From: Kushneria phosphatilytica
Lineage (GTDB): Bacteria; Pseudomonadota; Gammaproteobacteria; Pseudomonadales; Halomonadaceae
Direction of reading: 5' to 3'
NCBI RefSeq assembly: GCF_008247605.1
Contig: NZ_CP043420.1
Coordinates: 496,001-560,000, forward strand
DNA length: 64,000 bases
Numbering within the stretch: the first letter of the stretch is position 1; the number at the start of each line of letters is the position of its first letter. The translations under genes and the position numbers were made by a program. The notes under the pieces were generated by a model that was not told where the DNA came from, searched no databases, and was given only the letters and a program-made list of their open reading frames with translations. Of the stretch, positions 1 through 8,613 are shown piece after piece.

Positions 1-816
1 CAGCGTCAGCCCGCGCACCAGCCATCGCTTGACCAGCAGGCCGAAGATGGCCATTGGACTGACCACAATGGTGCCGATGGCAAGCAGCTTGCCCCAGTCA
101 ATGCCGGTCTGGGTGAGCAACTGGGCAGCAGCGATGGGAATGGTCTGAGTGTTCGGCCCGGCAAACGTCTGGGCAAAGGAGTAGTCATTCCAGGCGAAGA
201 TGAAGCAGAGGATGGCCGTGGTGACCAGCCCCGGTTTCATCAGTGGCAGACTGACGTGCCAGAACACCTGCCACTTGGTAGCCCCATCGATCATTGCGGC
301 CTCCTCGAGATCAGGGGGCAGATCGTCAAAGAAGGCGGTCATCAGCCAGATCGCAAATGGCAGATTGAAGCTGAGATAGGCGATGACCAGACCGGTATAG
401 GTATCGAGCAGGTAGAGATAGCGGAACAGCAGATACAGCGGCACGATGACCGCGGCAATCGGCGCCATGCGTGTACTGATGATCCAGAATGCCAGATGGT
501 GCTTGCCCTTCAGCCGGATGCGCGACAGCCCGTAACCCGCCATGCAGCCCAGCACGACCGAAATGAAGGTTGAGGCGCCGGCAACGGTCAGGCTATTGAA
601 CACGTACGACCAGAGGCTGTTACCGCCGCTGAACAAGGCCTGATAGTGCTCGAGTGTCGGCTTGAAGAATACCTGCGGTGTGTTGGCGGTAATGGCGTTG
701 TCCGGTTTGAAGGAGGAGAGCACCATCCAGCCGATGGGGACCAGTGTCCACAGCAGCAGGGCGGCCAGCAGCACTGCCTTGGCGATCCTGACGGGCAGCG
801 GGGTCCGATTCGTCAT
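1..816 (-). CDS. Carbohydrate/polyol ABC transporter permease, MalG type (3' partial)
   Basis: Inner-membrane channel subunit of a CUT1-type sugar or polyol importer, expected to pair with the MalF-type permease encoded next to it. The frame is open for 272 codons from the ATG at 816 (MTNRTPLPVRIAK) to the window edge, so only a short C-terminus should be missing by family length. Hydrophobic segments recur along the protein, and the cytoplasmic EAA loop that docks on the ATPase is present (EEAAMIDGATKWQVF). The start shares an ATGA with the upstream stop (813-816), indicating translational coupling. The ATPase gene of the operon is not seen and probably lies beyond the edge. The substrate is inferred from the neighbouring polyol dehydrogenase. 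Confidence 0.9.
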   Translation of the reverse strand, partial: MTNRTPLPVRIAKAVLLAALLLWTLVPIGWMVLSSFKPDNAITANTPQVFFKPTLEHYQALFSGGNSLWSYVFNSLTVAGASTFISVVLGCMAGYGLSRIRLKGKHHLAFWIISTRMAPIAAVIVPLYLLFRYLYLLDTYTGLVIAYLSFNLPFAIWLMTAFFDDLPPDLEEAAMIDGATKWQVFWHVSLPLMKPGLVTTAILCFIFAWNDYSFAQTFAGPNTQTIPIAAAQLLTQTGIDWGKLLAIGTIVVSPMAIFGLLVKRWLVRGLTL

Positions 817-1709
817 GAAGTCGTCTCCTGACGCTTGAACAGCCTCACGAAGGCAATCGCCACCAGAATCGAGAACACCAGCATGCTGATGCCTACTGCA
901 GCGGCATAGCCGAGATCGAAGAAGCGGAAGGCGATGTCGTAAAGCCGGATCGGGATGATCTTGGTGGAATCCGCCGGGCCGCCCTGGGTCGTAATGAAGA
1001 TGATGGCAAAAAAGCGGATCGCATCCATCGCACGAATCAGCAGTGCCACCAGCAGAATGCCCGAGATCGATGGCAGGATGATGTGAATCAGCAGCTGCGG
1101 GTAGCGCGCGCCATCCATCTCTGCGGCCTCGATGATATCCCCCGGGACCGACGCCAGACCGGCCAGTACGATCAGTGCCACCAGCGGTGTCCATTCCCAG
1201 ACATCCATCAGCACCACGGCCACCATCGCCGAGCCCACGTTACCGAGGATATTGCCGTTGAACAGGCCAATGGTCTGCAAGAGCCAGGCATAGAGTCCAT
1301 GACTGGGATCCAGCATGAATCGCCCCAGCAGTCCGACAATCACCGGTGCGATGAACATCGGGATCAGCAACAGGGACAGCACCAGATTGCCACCGCGCAC
1401 CAGACTGTGAACCAGCAGTGCGATCAGGGTGCCCAGGATCATTTCCAGCCCGACCGTAGCGACGAAATAGATCAGGCTGGTGATCCAGCTGGAGCGAATA
1501 TCCGGATCGGTGAACAGGCGCTGCCAGTTCTCCAGCCCCGAAAAGTCGAACGACAGCCCACCCATCAGGCTGACGTCATTGAAGCTCATCCAGATAATGG
1601 AGAAAAACGGGATCAGTGAGATCACGGCCAGCAGGATCAGAGCCGGCGACATCATCGCCAGCTCGAACCCCTGTCCCGATCGTGATCGTTTACCGTTACG
1701 CAGCGCCAT
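813..1709 (-). CDS. Carbohydrate/polyol ABC transporter permease, MalF type
   Basis: Second membrane subunit of the same importer. It has an N-terminal transmembrane segment after a basic stretch (RNGKRSRSG), five further hydrophobic segments and an EAA loop (IEAAEMDGARYPQLL). I chose the ATG at 1709 (MALRNGK) because GGGAG lies 9 bases upstream and it begins 4 bases after the binding-protein stop. A TTG at 1727 would extend it by six residues and overlap the upstream gene. About 298 residues is normal for MalF-like permeases lacking the long periplasmic domain. It probably acts with the binding protein (1714-3150) and the MalG-type permease. Confidence 0.92.
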   Translation of the reverse strand: MALRNGKRSRSGQGFELAMMSPALILLAVISLIPFFSIIWMSFNDVSLMGGLSFDFSGLENWQRLFTDPDIRSSWITSLIYFVATVGLEMILGTLIALLVHSLVRGGNLVLSLLLIPMFIAPVIVGLLGRFMLDPSHGLYAWLLQTIGLFNGNILGNVGSAMVAVVLMDVWEWTPLVALIVLAGLASVPGDIIEAAEMDGARYPQLLIHIILPSISGILLVALLIRAMDAIRFFAIIFITTQGGPADSTKIIPIRLYDIAFRFFDLGYAAAVGISMLVFSILVAIAFVRLFKRQETTS

Positions 1710-1713
1710 GGGC

Positions 1714-3150
1714 TCAGGCTCCCACAATCCGGTCGATGCGCTGTTTGGCCAGTTTCATGGTCTGAGCAGCATCCTGCTGACCGGCCAGCATCTTCGAGAG
1801 CTGCGTGAAGATGACCGTATCGACCTCGTTCCACTGCGGGATTTTCGGTCGCAGCCCGATATGATCATCCTGCCAGGCGGTCAGCATGGTATCGGCGGTG
1901 AGCATGTTGGGCATGTCGGTCGGTGGATGGCTGGCCTTTTTGACCTCGGGCATGTCGTAAACCGACTGCCGGGTCGGTGTCCCGCCGCCAACATCGCTCT
2001 TCAGACCGGCCAGCTGAGTCTGTGGAGAAGTGGCCCAGACCAGAAACAGCCAGGCGGCCTTTTGGACATCTTCGGAGGCATTGGCGTTGATGCCGATGCC
2101 GGTACCTCCCCAGAGGTTGGCACTGCGTGCCGGGCCTTTTGGCAGTGGCGCATAGCCAACCTTGCCCTTGAGATCGGAGCTTTCGAGTGATCCGGCAAAC
2201 TCGTGCCACTCCGGCATCATCGCGAACTCACCGTTCTGGAAGGCGTTGGCCACACCGGTCCAGTCCCAGCTGGTACTGCCAGGATGGGCTATTTTCAGCA
2301 ACTTGCGGTAGAACTCCGCGGCGGCCATCGAGGCATCGTTTTCTAGCTGGCAGGGGCCCGGGTCGTCGGTGCCGATGAGACCGACCTGCTGACCGTTGGC
2401 GAAATAGTCGCCACCGTAGGCAAACAGCACATTGGAGAAGTCACACATCAGCGAGTCATATTGCTGCGCCTGGTGACCGGTGCCGTATTTGACTTCACTG
2501 GCAGTATCGCCGTTGAACCATTTGGCGATCTGGTAGTACTGCTCCCAGGTGGTATCGGCCGAAGGGGTAGGAGCAAAGCCCAGATCCTGCTGCATCTGAT
2601 CGTGATACTTGTCGAACAGATCCTTGCGGTAAATCCAGATCATCGTCGGGCAATCGTAGGGCAGGGTGTAGAGCTCTTCGCGATTGCCAAAGCGACCGGC
2701 GGCGGCCAACTGGGTGGGAATGAAATCATCCACGCCCTTTGGAATGGACGGCAGGCTGTCGTCGCCGATGAAACGATTCAGATCCACCAGTCCCTGATGA
2801 TAGGGCGCAACGACCTGGTAGGGGTCGGCGTAGATGATGTCGTAGGCGCTGCGACCGGAGCCGAAATCCAGGGCGACCTTTTGTACCAGCGCCCCCAGCT
2901 GCATCTCGGTGATATTGACGTTGATTCCGGTCAGCTTTTTGAAGGGCTCCAGATTGGCTGCAATCGCCGAGGTGGGGGGAGTGTTCTCGGAAATGAACTG
3001 CAGCGTTGTGCCGCTGGCCTGCTGCCAGGCTTCACTCGATCCCATCTGGCTGGCAAGAGCGGTGCGCCAGGCGCCGGCGCCCATCAATGACAGCCCGGCC
3101 ATGCCGCCCAGGCCCTTGAGAAAATCCCTGCGTCCGAATTGATAGCTCAT
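1714..3150 (-). CDS. Extracellular solute-binding protein (sugar/polyol), Tat signal
   Basis: Periplasmic substrate-capture component of the importer. The N-terminus has a twin-arginine signal (RRDFLKG at residues 7-13, then a hydrophobic stretch), suggesting export in folded form. The rest, 478 residues in all, reads as a family 1 extracellular solute-binding protein (SBP_bac_1-like: PFKKLTGINVNITE near the start, GGTGIGINANASE in the C-lobe). AAGGAG sits 8 bases before the ATG. Gene order dehydrogenase, binding protein, permease, permease resembles mannitol/sorbitol transport operons (mtlEFG, smoEFG). The exact polyol cannot be told from sequence. Confidence 0.9.
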   Translation of the reverse strand: MSYQFGRRDFLKGLGGMAGLSLMGAGAWRTALASQMGSSEAWQQASGTTLQFISENTPPTSAIAANLEPFKKLTGINVNITEMQLGALVQKVALDFGSGRSAYDIIYADPYQVVAPYHQGLVDLNRFIGDDSLPSIPKGVDDFIPTQLAAAGRFGNREELYTLPYDCPTMIWIYRKDLFDKYHDQMQQDLGFAPTPSADTTWEQYYQIAKWFNGDTASEVKYGTGHQAQQYDSLMCDFSNVLFAYGGDYFANGQQVGLIGTDDPGPCQLENDASMAAAEFYRKLLKIAHPGSTSWDWTGVANAFQNGEFAMMPEWHEFAGSLESSDLKGKVGYAPLPKGPARSANLWGGTGIGINANASEDVQKAAWLFLVWATSPQTQLAGLKSDVGGGTPTRQSVYDMPEVKKASHPPTDMPNMLTADTMLTAWQDDHIGLRPKIPQWNEVDTVIFTQLSKMLAGQQDAAQTMKLAKQRIDRIVGA

Positions 3151-3171
3151 GGTTGTACTCCTTGTGGCCCG

Positions 3172-4218
3172 TCATTCATCCAGGGTGATCTGCAGCTTGA
3201 CGTCTTCGGCGTGTCCGGCTGCGGCACGCTCGAAGGCTTCCACACTGCGCTCGAAGGGAAAGGTGCCCGATACCAGCGGCTTGAGATCGACCTTGCCCGA
3301 GGCCATCAGGGCAATGGCGCGATCGTAGACATTGGCGTAACGGAAGACGGTTTCGATGTGCAGCTCCTTTGCTTGGGCGGCGACGACATCGAAGGTCACC
3401 GGCTCCACCGGCATGCCGACCAGAACAATGGTGCCGGCCGGCCTGGCGCAGGCGAGCAGGTCGTCATAGACCTTCGGGCTGCCACTGGCTTCGAACACGA
3501 CATCGGCCCCCCAGTCTTCGCCACAGCGTCGGCTAACGGCATCGCGCAGTGAATCACGCGACACGTTGACCGGGGTGATGCCCTCGTAGCCATCGGCGAT
3601 GGCGAGCTTTTCATCGACCAGATCGGAGACCAGTACTTCGCTGGCACCGTCTGCCAGCGCGGCCAGAGCGACCATCAGACCGATGGGCCCGGCACCGGTG
3701 ACCACACACACATCGCCGGCCTGAACATCGGCACGTGCAACAGCCTGCATGCCGATGGCAAACGGTTCGACCATGGCCCCTTCGGCAAAGGAGACCGAGT
3801 CGGGCAGACGGAAGGTAAAGGCGGCGGGATGAATCACTTCCGGGGTCAGACAGCCATGAATGGGCGGGGTCGCCCAGAAGCGAACGGCCGGATCGACGTT
3901 GTAGACGCCGAGTTTTGACGCACGCGAAGAGAGGTCGGGAATACCCGGCTCCATACAGACGCGGTCGCCCACGGCAAGATGTGACACATTGCGGCCGACT
4001 TCAACGATCGTGCCGGAAGCTTCGTGACCCAGCACCATCGGCTCGTTCACCACGAAGGGCCCGATTCGGCCATGGGTATAGTAGTGCACATCGCTGCCGC
4101 AGATACCCACCGTATGAATGCGCACGCGGACATCATCGTCCCCCACCTGGTCGGGCAGGTCGATTTCCCTCAGGGCCAGTTCGTGCTGCTTTTCCAGTAC
4201 CAGTGCCTTGGCGTTCAT
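3172..4218 (-). CDS. Zinc-dependent polyol dehydrogenase (sorbitol/xylitol dehydrogenase-like)
   Basis: Medium-chain dehydrogenase that probably oxidises an imported polyol to a ketose with NAD. Catalytic zinc ligands fit Cys40 (GICGSD), His65-Glu66 (GHEASG) and Glu151 (MVEPFAIG). The Rossmann motif is GAGPIG at 175-180. The four structural-zinc cysteines of many relatives are absent ([11 protein letters not shown] holds only one Cys), which is common in bacterial xylitol/sorbitol dehydrogenases. The length of 348 residues is typical. It is first in the operon, 21 bases ahead of the binding protein, with GGAGAG before the ATG. L-idonate or threonine dehydrogenase activity cannot be excluded. 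Confidence 0.88.
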   Translation of the reverse strand: MNAKALVLEKQHELALREIDLPDQVGDDDVRVRIHTVGICGSDVHYYTHGRIGPFVVNEPMVLGHEASGTIVEVGRNVSHLAVGDRVCMEPGIPDLSSRASKLGVYNVDPAVRFWATPPIHGCLTPEVIHPAAFTFRLPDSVSFAEGAMVEPFAIGMQAVARADVQAGDVCVVTGAGPIGLMVALAALADGASEVLVSDLVDEKLAIADGYEGITPVNVSRDSLRDAVSRRCGEDWGADVVFEASGSPKVYDDLLACARPAGTIVLVGMPVEPVTFDVVAAQAKELHIETVFRYANVYDRAIALMASGKVDLKPLVSGTFPFERSVEAFERAAAGHAEDVKLQITLDE

Positions 4219-4698
4219 GGCTCTCCGTCCACCTGATCAATGGAGCGATTGCAGGATGATCCTCACGCCCCGCCACTGCGGGGCTTTTCATGACGCAACC
4301 TAAATAGGTTGCGAGTGGTCTCGCTAGCGCAGAAATTGCAGGACACTGATACTTTTTTGCAGAGCGTTACCGAAAGGGCGCCAGACCGCATCAGATCAGG
4401 GCTACAGACAAGGCAGCGGAGGATGACCGGGTGTGCAGGATTGAATGCTTGCGACCAAAGAATGCCCGGTGTAGCCCGGCAACATGACTTTGCCAGCCGT
4501 GGGCTACTGCCCGGAACCAACGGAAGACCAATGGCCAGGTGCATGGCTGGGTGTTTTCATACGCTAATGGCAGGGCCGTAGCCGTTGTGCGACGGCGACG
4601 GTGATCAGCAGCTCATGGCAGGGGTGTCATGAGCATGTAGCCGACGCGTCGCGCGGGCTAGGCTGTGGCGCAGTATCGACTGCAGTGGAGAAAAAAAG
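4219..4698. promoter_or_regulatory. Divergent intergenic region of polyol operon and araC-type regulator
   Basis: This 480-base gap has no convincing gene; the short frames in it overlap each other and lack family features. It holds two adjacent inverted repeats. GCCCCGC-CACT-GCGGGGC (4267-4284) is followed by TTTT on the plus strand, so it looks like a terminator with no obvious gene to terminate. CGCAACCT-AAAT-AGGTTGCG (4294-4313) is a perfect 20-base dyad. Both lie just upstream of the dehydrogenase start and may be operator or leader elements. The regulator start at 4699 has GGAGAAAAAAAG before it. I could not place -10/-35 boxes with confidence. Confidence 0.55.
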
Positions 4699-5640
4699 AT
4701 GAGCATGGCTCATTCTCAGACATTCGGAGACAGCATACCGGTGGACGAGGTCCAGCTTGGCACTCCCGTTTTCGAGAATGTCGAACAGGACCCTGCATTC
4801 AGCTTCTACTGGCACTGCCATGATTTTCCCTCGCCGCTGGCGAAGTGGAATTATCATCCGGAGTTCGAGCTGCATCTGATCCGTTACTCACGGGGCAGCT
4901 ATTTTGTCGGTGATCATGTCGGGCGTTTCGGACCGGGTAATCTGGTGCTGGTGGGGCCCAATCTGCCTCATGCCTGGTTCAGTGATGCCGATGCGCAACG
5001 TCCGGTGGTTCGTGAGCGTGATGTGGTCCTGCAGTTTCGCGAAGACTGGCTTGATCACATGATACTGCTCTGCCCGGAACTCAACTGTTTGCGGCCGATG
5101 ATCCGGGAGGCTTCTCGTGGGCTGGTCTTCGAGGGGGAGCAGGCCGAACAGAGCGCTCATCTGCTTGAGAGCATGGGGGAGCAGTCACACTCCCGGCGAT
5201 TGTTGACCATGCTGACATTGCTGCACGATCTTGCCGGCTGCGACTATCGCCCGCTGGCCAGCCCCGGCTATCGTCACGAATTGCAGGGGACCTTTCCCGA
5301 ACAGATTGATGGTGTGCTGCGGCACATTCACAACCGTTTCAGCGAGGATCTGCGCATGTCGGATCTCGCTGCATGCCATGACATGCTGCCCTCGAACTTT
5401 TCCCGATTGTTCAAACGCGCCACGGGCAATACCTTTGTGGAGTTTCTGCGGCGTGTCAGGATCAATCAGGCCTGTCGGCTGCTGATGGAGGGGCAGTACT
5501 CGGTGTCGGATATCTGCTTTCGGGTGGGATATAACAATCTCTCCAACTTCAATCGTCATTTCCGCTGCCTGAAGGGTATGACGCCCCGCGAATATCAACA
5601 GCACATTGCAGACCAGGGGGATCGACGACGTGCGGGTTGA
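4699..5640 (+). CDS. AraC-family transcriptional regulator, MtlR-like
   Basis: Probable activator of the divergent polyol operon. The N-terminal half is a cupin-like sensing domain (WHCHDFPSPLAKWNYHPEFELH, GPNLPHAW). The C-terminal 100 residues carry two helix-turn-helix motifs (MSDLAACHDMLPSNFSRLFK; SVSDICFRVGYNNLSNFNRH) and the family ending GMTPREYQQ. The length of 313 residues is normal. The divergent position beside a polyol ABC operon and the N-terminal pattern resemble MtlR of pseudomonads, which controls mannitol/sorbitol transport. The effector is inferred, not shown. A few residues after the second HTH are basic and poorly conserved. Confidence 0.88.
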   Translation: MSMAHSQTFGDSIPVDEVQLGTPVFENVEQDPAFSFYWHCHDFPSPLAKWNYHPEFELHLIRYSRGSYFVGDHVGRFGPGNLVLVGPNLPHAWFSDADAQRPVVRERDVVLQFREDWLDHMILLCPELNCLRPMIREASRGLVFEGEQAEQSAHLLESMGEQSHSRRLLTMLTLLHDLAGCDYRPLASPGYRHELQGTFPEQIDGVLRHIHNRFSEDLRMSDLAACHDMLPSNFSRLFKRATGNTFVEFLRRVRINQACRLLMEGQYSVSDICFRVGYNNLSNFNRHFRCLKGMTPREYQQHIADQGDRRRAG

Positions 5641-5746
5641 GGTGGGTGCGACACTGCCCCGCATGCCATGGGACCAAGGTGGAAGCCGCGCCCTGTAGCA
5701 GCAGTGTTACTCTGACGGGGTAATGCTCTGCTCGGAGAAACGTGTC

Positions 5747-6142
5747 ATGAGTGAATCACATGGCCATGAGACCCCCTGCTGCCAGCTTGATGACATTCGC
5801 CTGCTGGATGACAACCTGTCGACCCGTCAGGAAGTTCAGGCGCGTAATGTACGTCAGCTCTATCTGCTCAACGTGGAAGTGCGGGCATTGATGGATGTAC
5901 TTTGCCGTCAGGGCGAGGCCGGTTATCTGGCCGAACGGCTGAAATATCACGCCGATCAGCTCGAGCGTCAGTTCAATCATCATGCCAGGGGGCACTATGG
6001 CGCCTCCTCGACCCGTCACTTTTACGCTCAGCAGCGCAAGCTGTTTGATGAAGAGATGGGCAAGGTCATTACTGCCGTGGAGCGCCTTGCCGAGGACGAA
6101 AACGCGGGACAGGCTCGGCACTCTGCCAACGATAACGCCTGA
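5747..6142 (+). CDS. Hypothetical protein, 131 residues
   Basis: I do not recognise this protein. It is soluble and charged, with no signal peptide or membrane segment. Most of it (about residues 25-115) looks helical, with leucine-rich heptad-like stretches (VRQLYLLNVEVRALMDVL; YLAERLKYHADQLERQF) and many histidines in the middle. A CC pair occurs near residue 11. I start it at the ATG at 5747, which has GGAG 9 bases upstream, rather than the in-frame ATG at 5723. Coding bias matches its neighbours, so it is likely real. It stands alone between the AraC regulator and a small exported protein. Confidence 0.6.
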   Translation: MSESHGHETPCCQLDDIRLLDDNLSTRQEVQARNVRQLYLLNVEVRALMDVLCRQGEAGYLAERLKYHADQLERQFNHHARGHYGASSTRHFYAQQRKLFDEEMGKVITAVERLAEDENAGQARHSANDNA

Positions 6143-6265
6143 CTTTCCAGCCGTGACGTACAACAATCCGCTGCTCGTTCGGGCGGAGGGTCACGAACTC
6201 GAGCGGGTGAGCTGTCATCAGTTTATCTACACTGATGGGTGAACATCCTGTCAGAGGAGAATCGG

Positions 6266-6655
6266 ATGACCTCACTTCGCCAATGGATGGTGAGTGCCGC
6301 GCTGGGAATAGGCATGACGATGAGTGCCGGCAACGTGCTGGCCCAGTCTCAGGATGAAAGCGGGCAACAGCAGCGCCCTGAAAACCAGCAGGCGCGAAGT
6401 ACGCAGCAGCAGCCCCACCCTGAGCTTGTCGCTCAGTGTCTGGATACGGCCAAAAACCGTCCGAATCAGGAGGATATCCAGGGCCTGGCGGTGCTGGAAA
6501 CCAATGCCGGTGATTACAAGTCAGGGCATGAGTACCCGCTGGTGGTTAACCTGCAGGGTGAGGGCAATGCCATCTACGTGGTGGAGTGCCATGTAGATCA
6601 GCAGGGCAAGCCGCACTTTGAAGATATCAAGGCGCGTGGTCAGCCGAAAAAGTAA
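6266..6655 (+). CDS. Small exported protein of unknown function
   Basis: A 129-residue protein with a clear Sec signal peptide: basic start (MTSLRQW), hydrophobic core and cleavage near NVLAQ at about residue 24. The mature part begins with a Gln/Ser-rich, low-complexity stretch, then a compact domain with two cysteines (AQCLDTAK and VVECHVD) that may form a disulfide. GAGGAGA precedes the ATG. A longer in-frame start at 6239 (GTG) would bury the signal peptide, so I prefer 6266. It is probably periplasmic. A strong terminator follows. No family was recognised. Confidence 0.65.
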   Translation: MTSLRQWMVSAALGIGMTMSAGNVLAQSQDESGQQQRPENQQARSTQQQPHPELVAQCLDTAKNRPNQEDIQGLAVLETNAGDYKSGHEYPLVVNLQGEGNAIYVVECHVDQQGKPHFEDIKARGQPKK

Positions 6656-6681
6656 CCGTGCCACACTGTCTGATCGAGCTG

Positions 6682-6713
6682 AAAAAACCGCCTCTCCAGG
6701 AGGCGGTTTTTTT
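6682..6713. terminator. Bidirectional rho-independent terminator
   Basis: A 13-base-pair stem (AAAAAACCGCCTC with GAGGCGGTTTTTT) and a 5-base loop, flanked by A-run and T-run, lie between two convergent genes. It should terminate the small exported protein on plus and the aldo/keto reductase on minus. Confidence 0.9.
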
Positions 6714-6733
6714 ATTGAGGCATTTTTAAAAGG

Positions 6734-7687
6734 TCAGCGCTCGGCACTGGCCTGATTGAGCTGATCGAGCGCGTCATCATCGAGGGTGATCTCGGTTGCC
6801 TTGCGCAACTGCGCCAGCTGGTTGGCCGAGGTGGCACTGACGATCGGTGCAGTCACCGTGGGCTGGGCCATCAGCCAGGCGAGCGATACCGAGGCCGGTG
6901 AGGCATCAAGGCGTTCGGCAACGCTGTCCAGGGCATCGAGAATTCGCATGCCTCGCTCATCGAAATACTTGTCGACGAACTGCTCGCGGGACTTGCCCCG
7001 GGCATCCTCGCGTGAGCGGTACTTGCCCGTCAGGAAACCACTGGCCAGTGAAAAGTAGGGGGTAACGCCGATTCCATGTTTGCGAGCGACCGGTGCCAGA
7101 TCCTGCTCGTAATCGAAACGATCATAGAGGTTATAGAAGGGCTGGAGGACTTCGTAGCGGGGCAGGGCCTGACGCTGGCTGATGTCCAGGGCCTCCTCGA
7201 GACGAGCGCCGGTATAATTGGAGGCACCGATATAGCGCACCTTGCCCTGTTCGATCAGCCGCATGTAGGCGTCCAGCGTCTCTTCCAGCGGGGTATCCGG
7301 GTCGTCCCTGTGTGACAGATAGAGATCGAGATAGTCGGTTTGCAAACGCTGCAGCGATTGTTCGATGGCGTGCATGATGCGCTCTTTACCGAGCCCTTTT
7401 TTGCCATCGCCCAGGTCCATGCCCACCTTGCTGGTCAGCATGATGCGATCACGATTGCCGCGCTGGCGGAAGTAGCGACCCAGTACCGCTTCCGATTCGC
7501 CGCCACTGTGTCCCTCAGCCCAGCGAGAATAGAAATCCGCGGTATCAATGGCGTTGTAGCCGGCATCCAGCCAGGCATCGATCATGTCGAACGATTCCTG
7601 ATCGTTGAGCGTCCAACCGAACACGTTACCACCGAAAATCAATGGTGCCGTTGTGAGTGTGGTGTTACCCGGTTTGCGTTGTTCCAT
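6734..7687 (-). CDS. Aldo/keto reductase
   Basis: NADPH-dependent oxidoreductase of the AKR superfamily (317 residues, TIM barrel). Expected catalytic residues are visible: Asp and Tyr in AIDTADFYSRW, Lys in LTSKVGMDLG and His in YLSHRDD. The C-terminal cofactor segment reads APIVSATSANQLAQL, where many AKRs have a serine/arginine pocket. The ATG at 7687 (MEQRKPGN) has GGGAG upstream; a longer frame to 7732 has no ribosome site. The sequence is of the YajO/YghZ-like oxidoreductase type, usually active on aldehydes. It is a single gene ending at the shared terminator. The physiological substrate is unknown. Confidence 0.88.
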   Translation of the reverse strand: MEQRKPGNTTLTTAPLIFGGNVFGWTLNDQESFDMIDAWLDAGYNAIDTADFYSRWAEGHSGGESEAVLGRYFRQRGNRDRIMLTSKVGMDLGDGKKGLGKERIMHAIEQSLQRLQTDYLDLYLSHRDDPDTPLEETLDAYMRLIEQGKVRYIGASNYTGARLEEALDISQRQALPRYEVLQPFYNLYDRFDYEQDLAPVARKHGIGVTPYFSLASGFLTGKYRSREDARGKSREQFVDKYFDERGMRILDALDSVAERLDASPASVSLAWLMAQPTVTAPIVSATSANQLAQLRKATEITLDDDALDQLNQASAER

Positions 7688-7772
7688 ACCAACTCCCTGT
7701 CGGATTGCGCATGCATGTGAACGCAATGTCAAAGTGTCAGCGTAGACACCTCAGTGGGAAGCTGGCGAATTG

Positions 7773-8531
7773 TCAGGTCGCTCCGAAATGGTCCTGGTCG
7801 CGGTTCTGGATAATGGCGCGGGTGCCAAGGTAGTTGTGATTGAACCCGGCGAACTGGATCAGACGCTCCAGATCGGGAATGCGAATGCGGTGGCGTTCGC
7901 GCTCGACCAGCGCCTCATTGCGCAACTGGGAGAACACCCGACTGACGTGTACTGCCGAGAGGCCCATGATATCAGCCAGCATTTGCTGGGAGAGCGGCAG
8001 GCGGAACTGGCCGTGCAGGTCATCATTGGTCCGCTGGAGGCGAGTATGCATTTCACAAAGGAAATGCGCGATCTTGCCCACCGCGTCACGTCGTCCAAGA
8101 TTGATCATGCGTTCGACCAGAATCGATTGCTGGGTCGATGCCACTGCGAAAAAGACGCGCGTCAGTTTACTGGACTGCTGAAAGACGTCAGTCAGATGCT
8201 TGTGTGGAAAACGACAGATGGTGCACTCGGTGATGGTTTCCACGCTGGCCAGGTGTTCTGAAGTGGCAAATTCGCGTAGCCCGATCACATCCCCGGGCAG
8301 GTAGATATCCAGAATCAGGCGGGTGCCATCCTCGAGACTGTAAAAGCTGTAGGCCCAGCCCTGACTGACCACGGCCAGCTCATCGGCAGAGGTGCCTTCC
8401 AGCCACAATACTTCGCCCGGGGTGAGATGTTCCGGCGAACGCTCCAGGGTATCGAGCAGGTCAATCTCTTTCTTGTCGAGATCGGCATAGTGCATGAAGT
8501 GACGCACCATGCAGCTGGTATGTTCGGACAT
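7773..8531 (-). CDS. Crp/Fnr-family transcriptional regulator
   Basis: A 252-residue regulator with an N-terminal cyclic-nucleotide-binding-type beta-roll (LTPGEVLWLEGTSADELAVV; LPGDVIGLREFA) and a C-terminal winged helix (LSQQMLADIMGLSAVHVSRVF). The Fe-S cysteine pattern of Fnr is absent, and the Arg/Ser pair needed for cAMP contact is not obvious, so the effector is unknown. I chose the ATG at 8531 (MSEHTS), which has GGAG 9 bases upstream; an ATG two codons earlier is too close to that site. It is a single gene. The recognition helix VHVSRVFSQLR differs from the Fnr ETVSR pattern seen at 25414-26148. Confidence 0.88.
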   Translation of the reverse strand: MSEHTSCMVRHFMHYADLDKKEIDLLDTLERSPEHLTPGEVLWLEGTSADELAVVSQGWAYSFYSLEDGTRLILDIYLPGDVIGLREFATSEHLASVETITECTICRFPHKHLTDVFQQSSKLTRVFFAVASTQQSILVERMINLGRRDAVGKIAHFLCEMHTRLQRTNDDLHGQFRLPLSQQMLADIMGLSAVHVSRVFSQLRNEALVERERHRIRIPDLERLIQFAGFNHNYLGTRAIIQNRDQDHFGAT

Positions 8532-8613
8532 CGCCATTCTCTCCGGGACCGATGCAGGGGGGCTCAATTCTGGTGGGTTGCCTCGGGCATGGCAACCGCC
8601 GCATGAAACCGCT

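Noticed and set aside
4263..4581. Overlapping 90-codon frames on both strands between the dehydrogenase and araC-type genes
   Set aside because: No ribosome site or domain; they span the hairpins and probable promoters.
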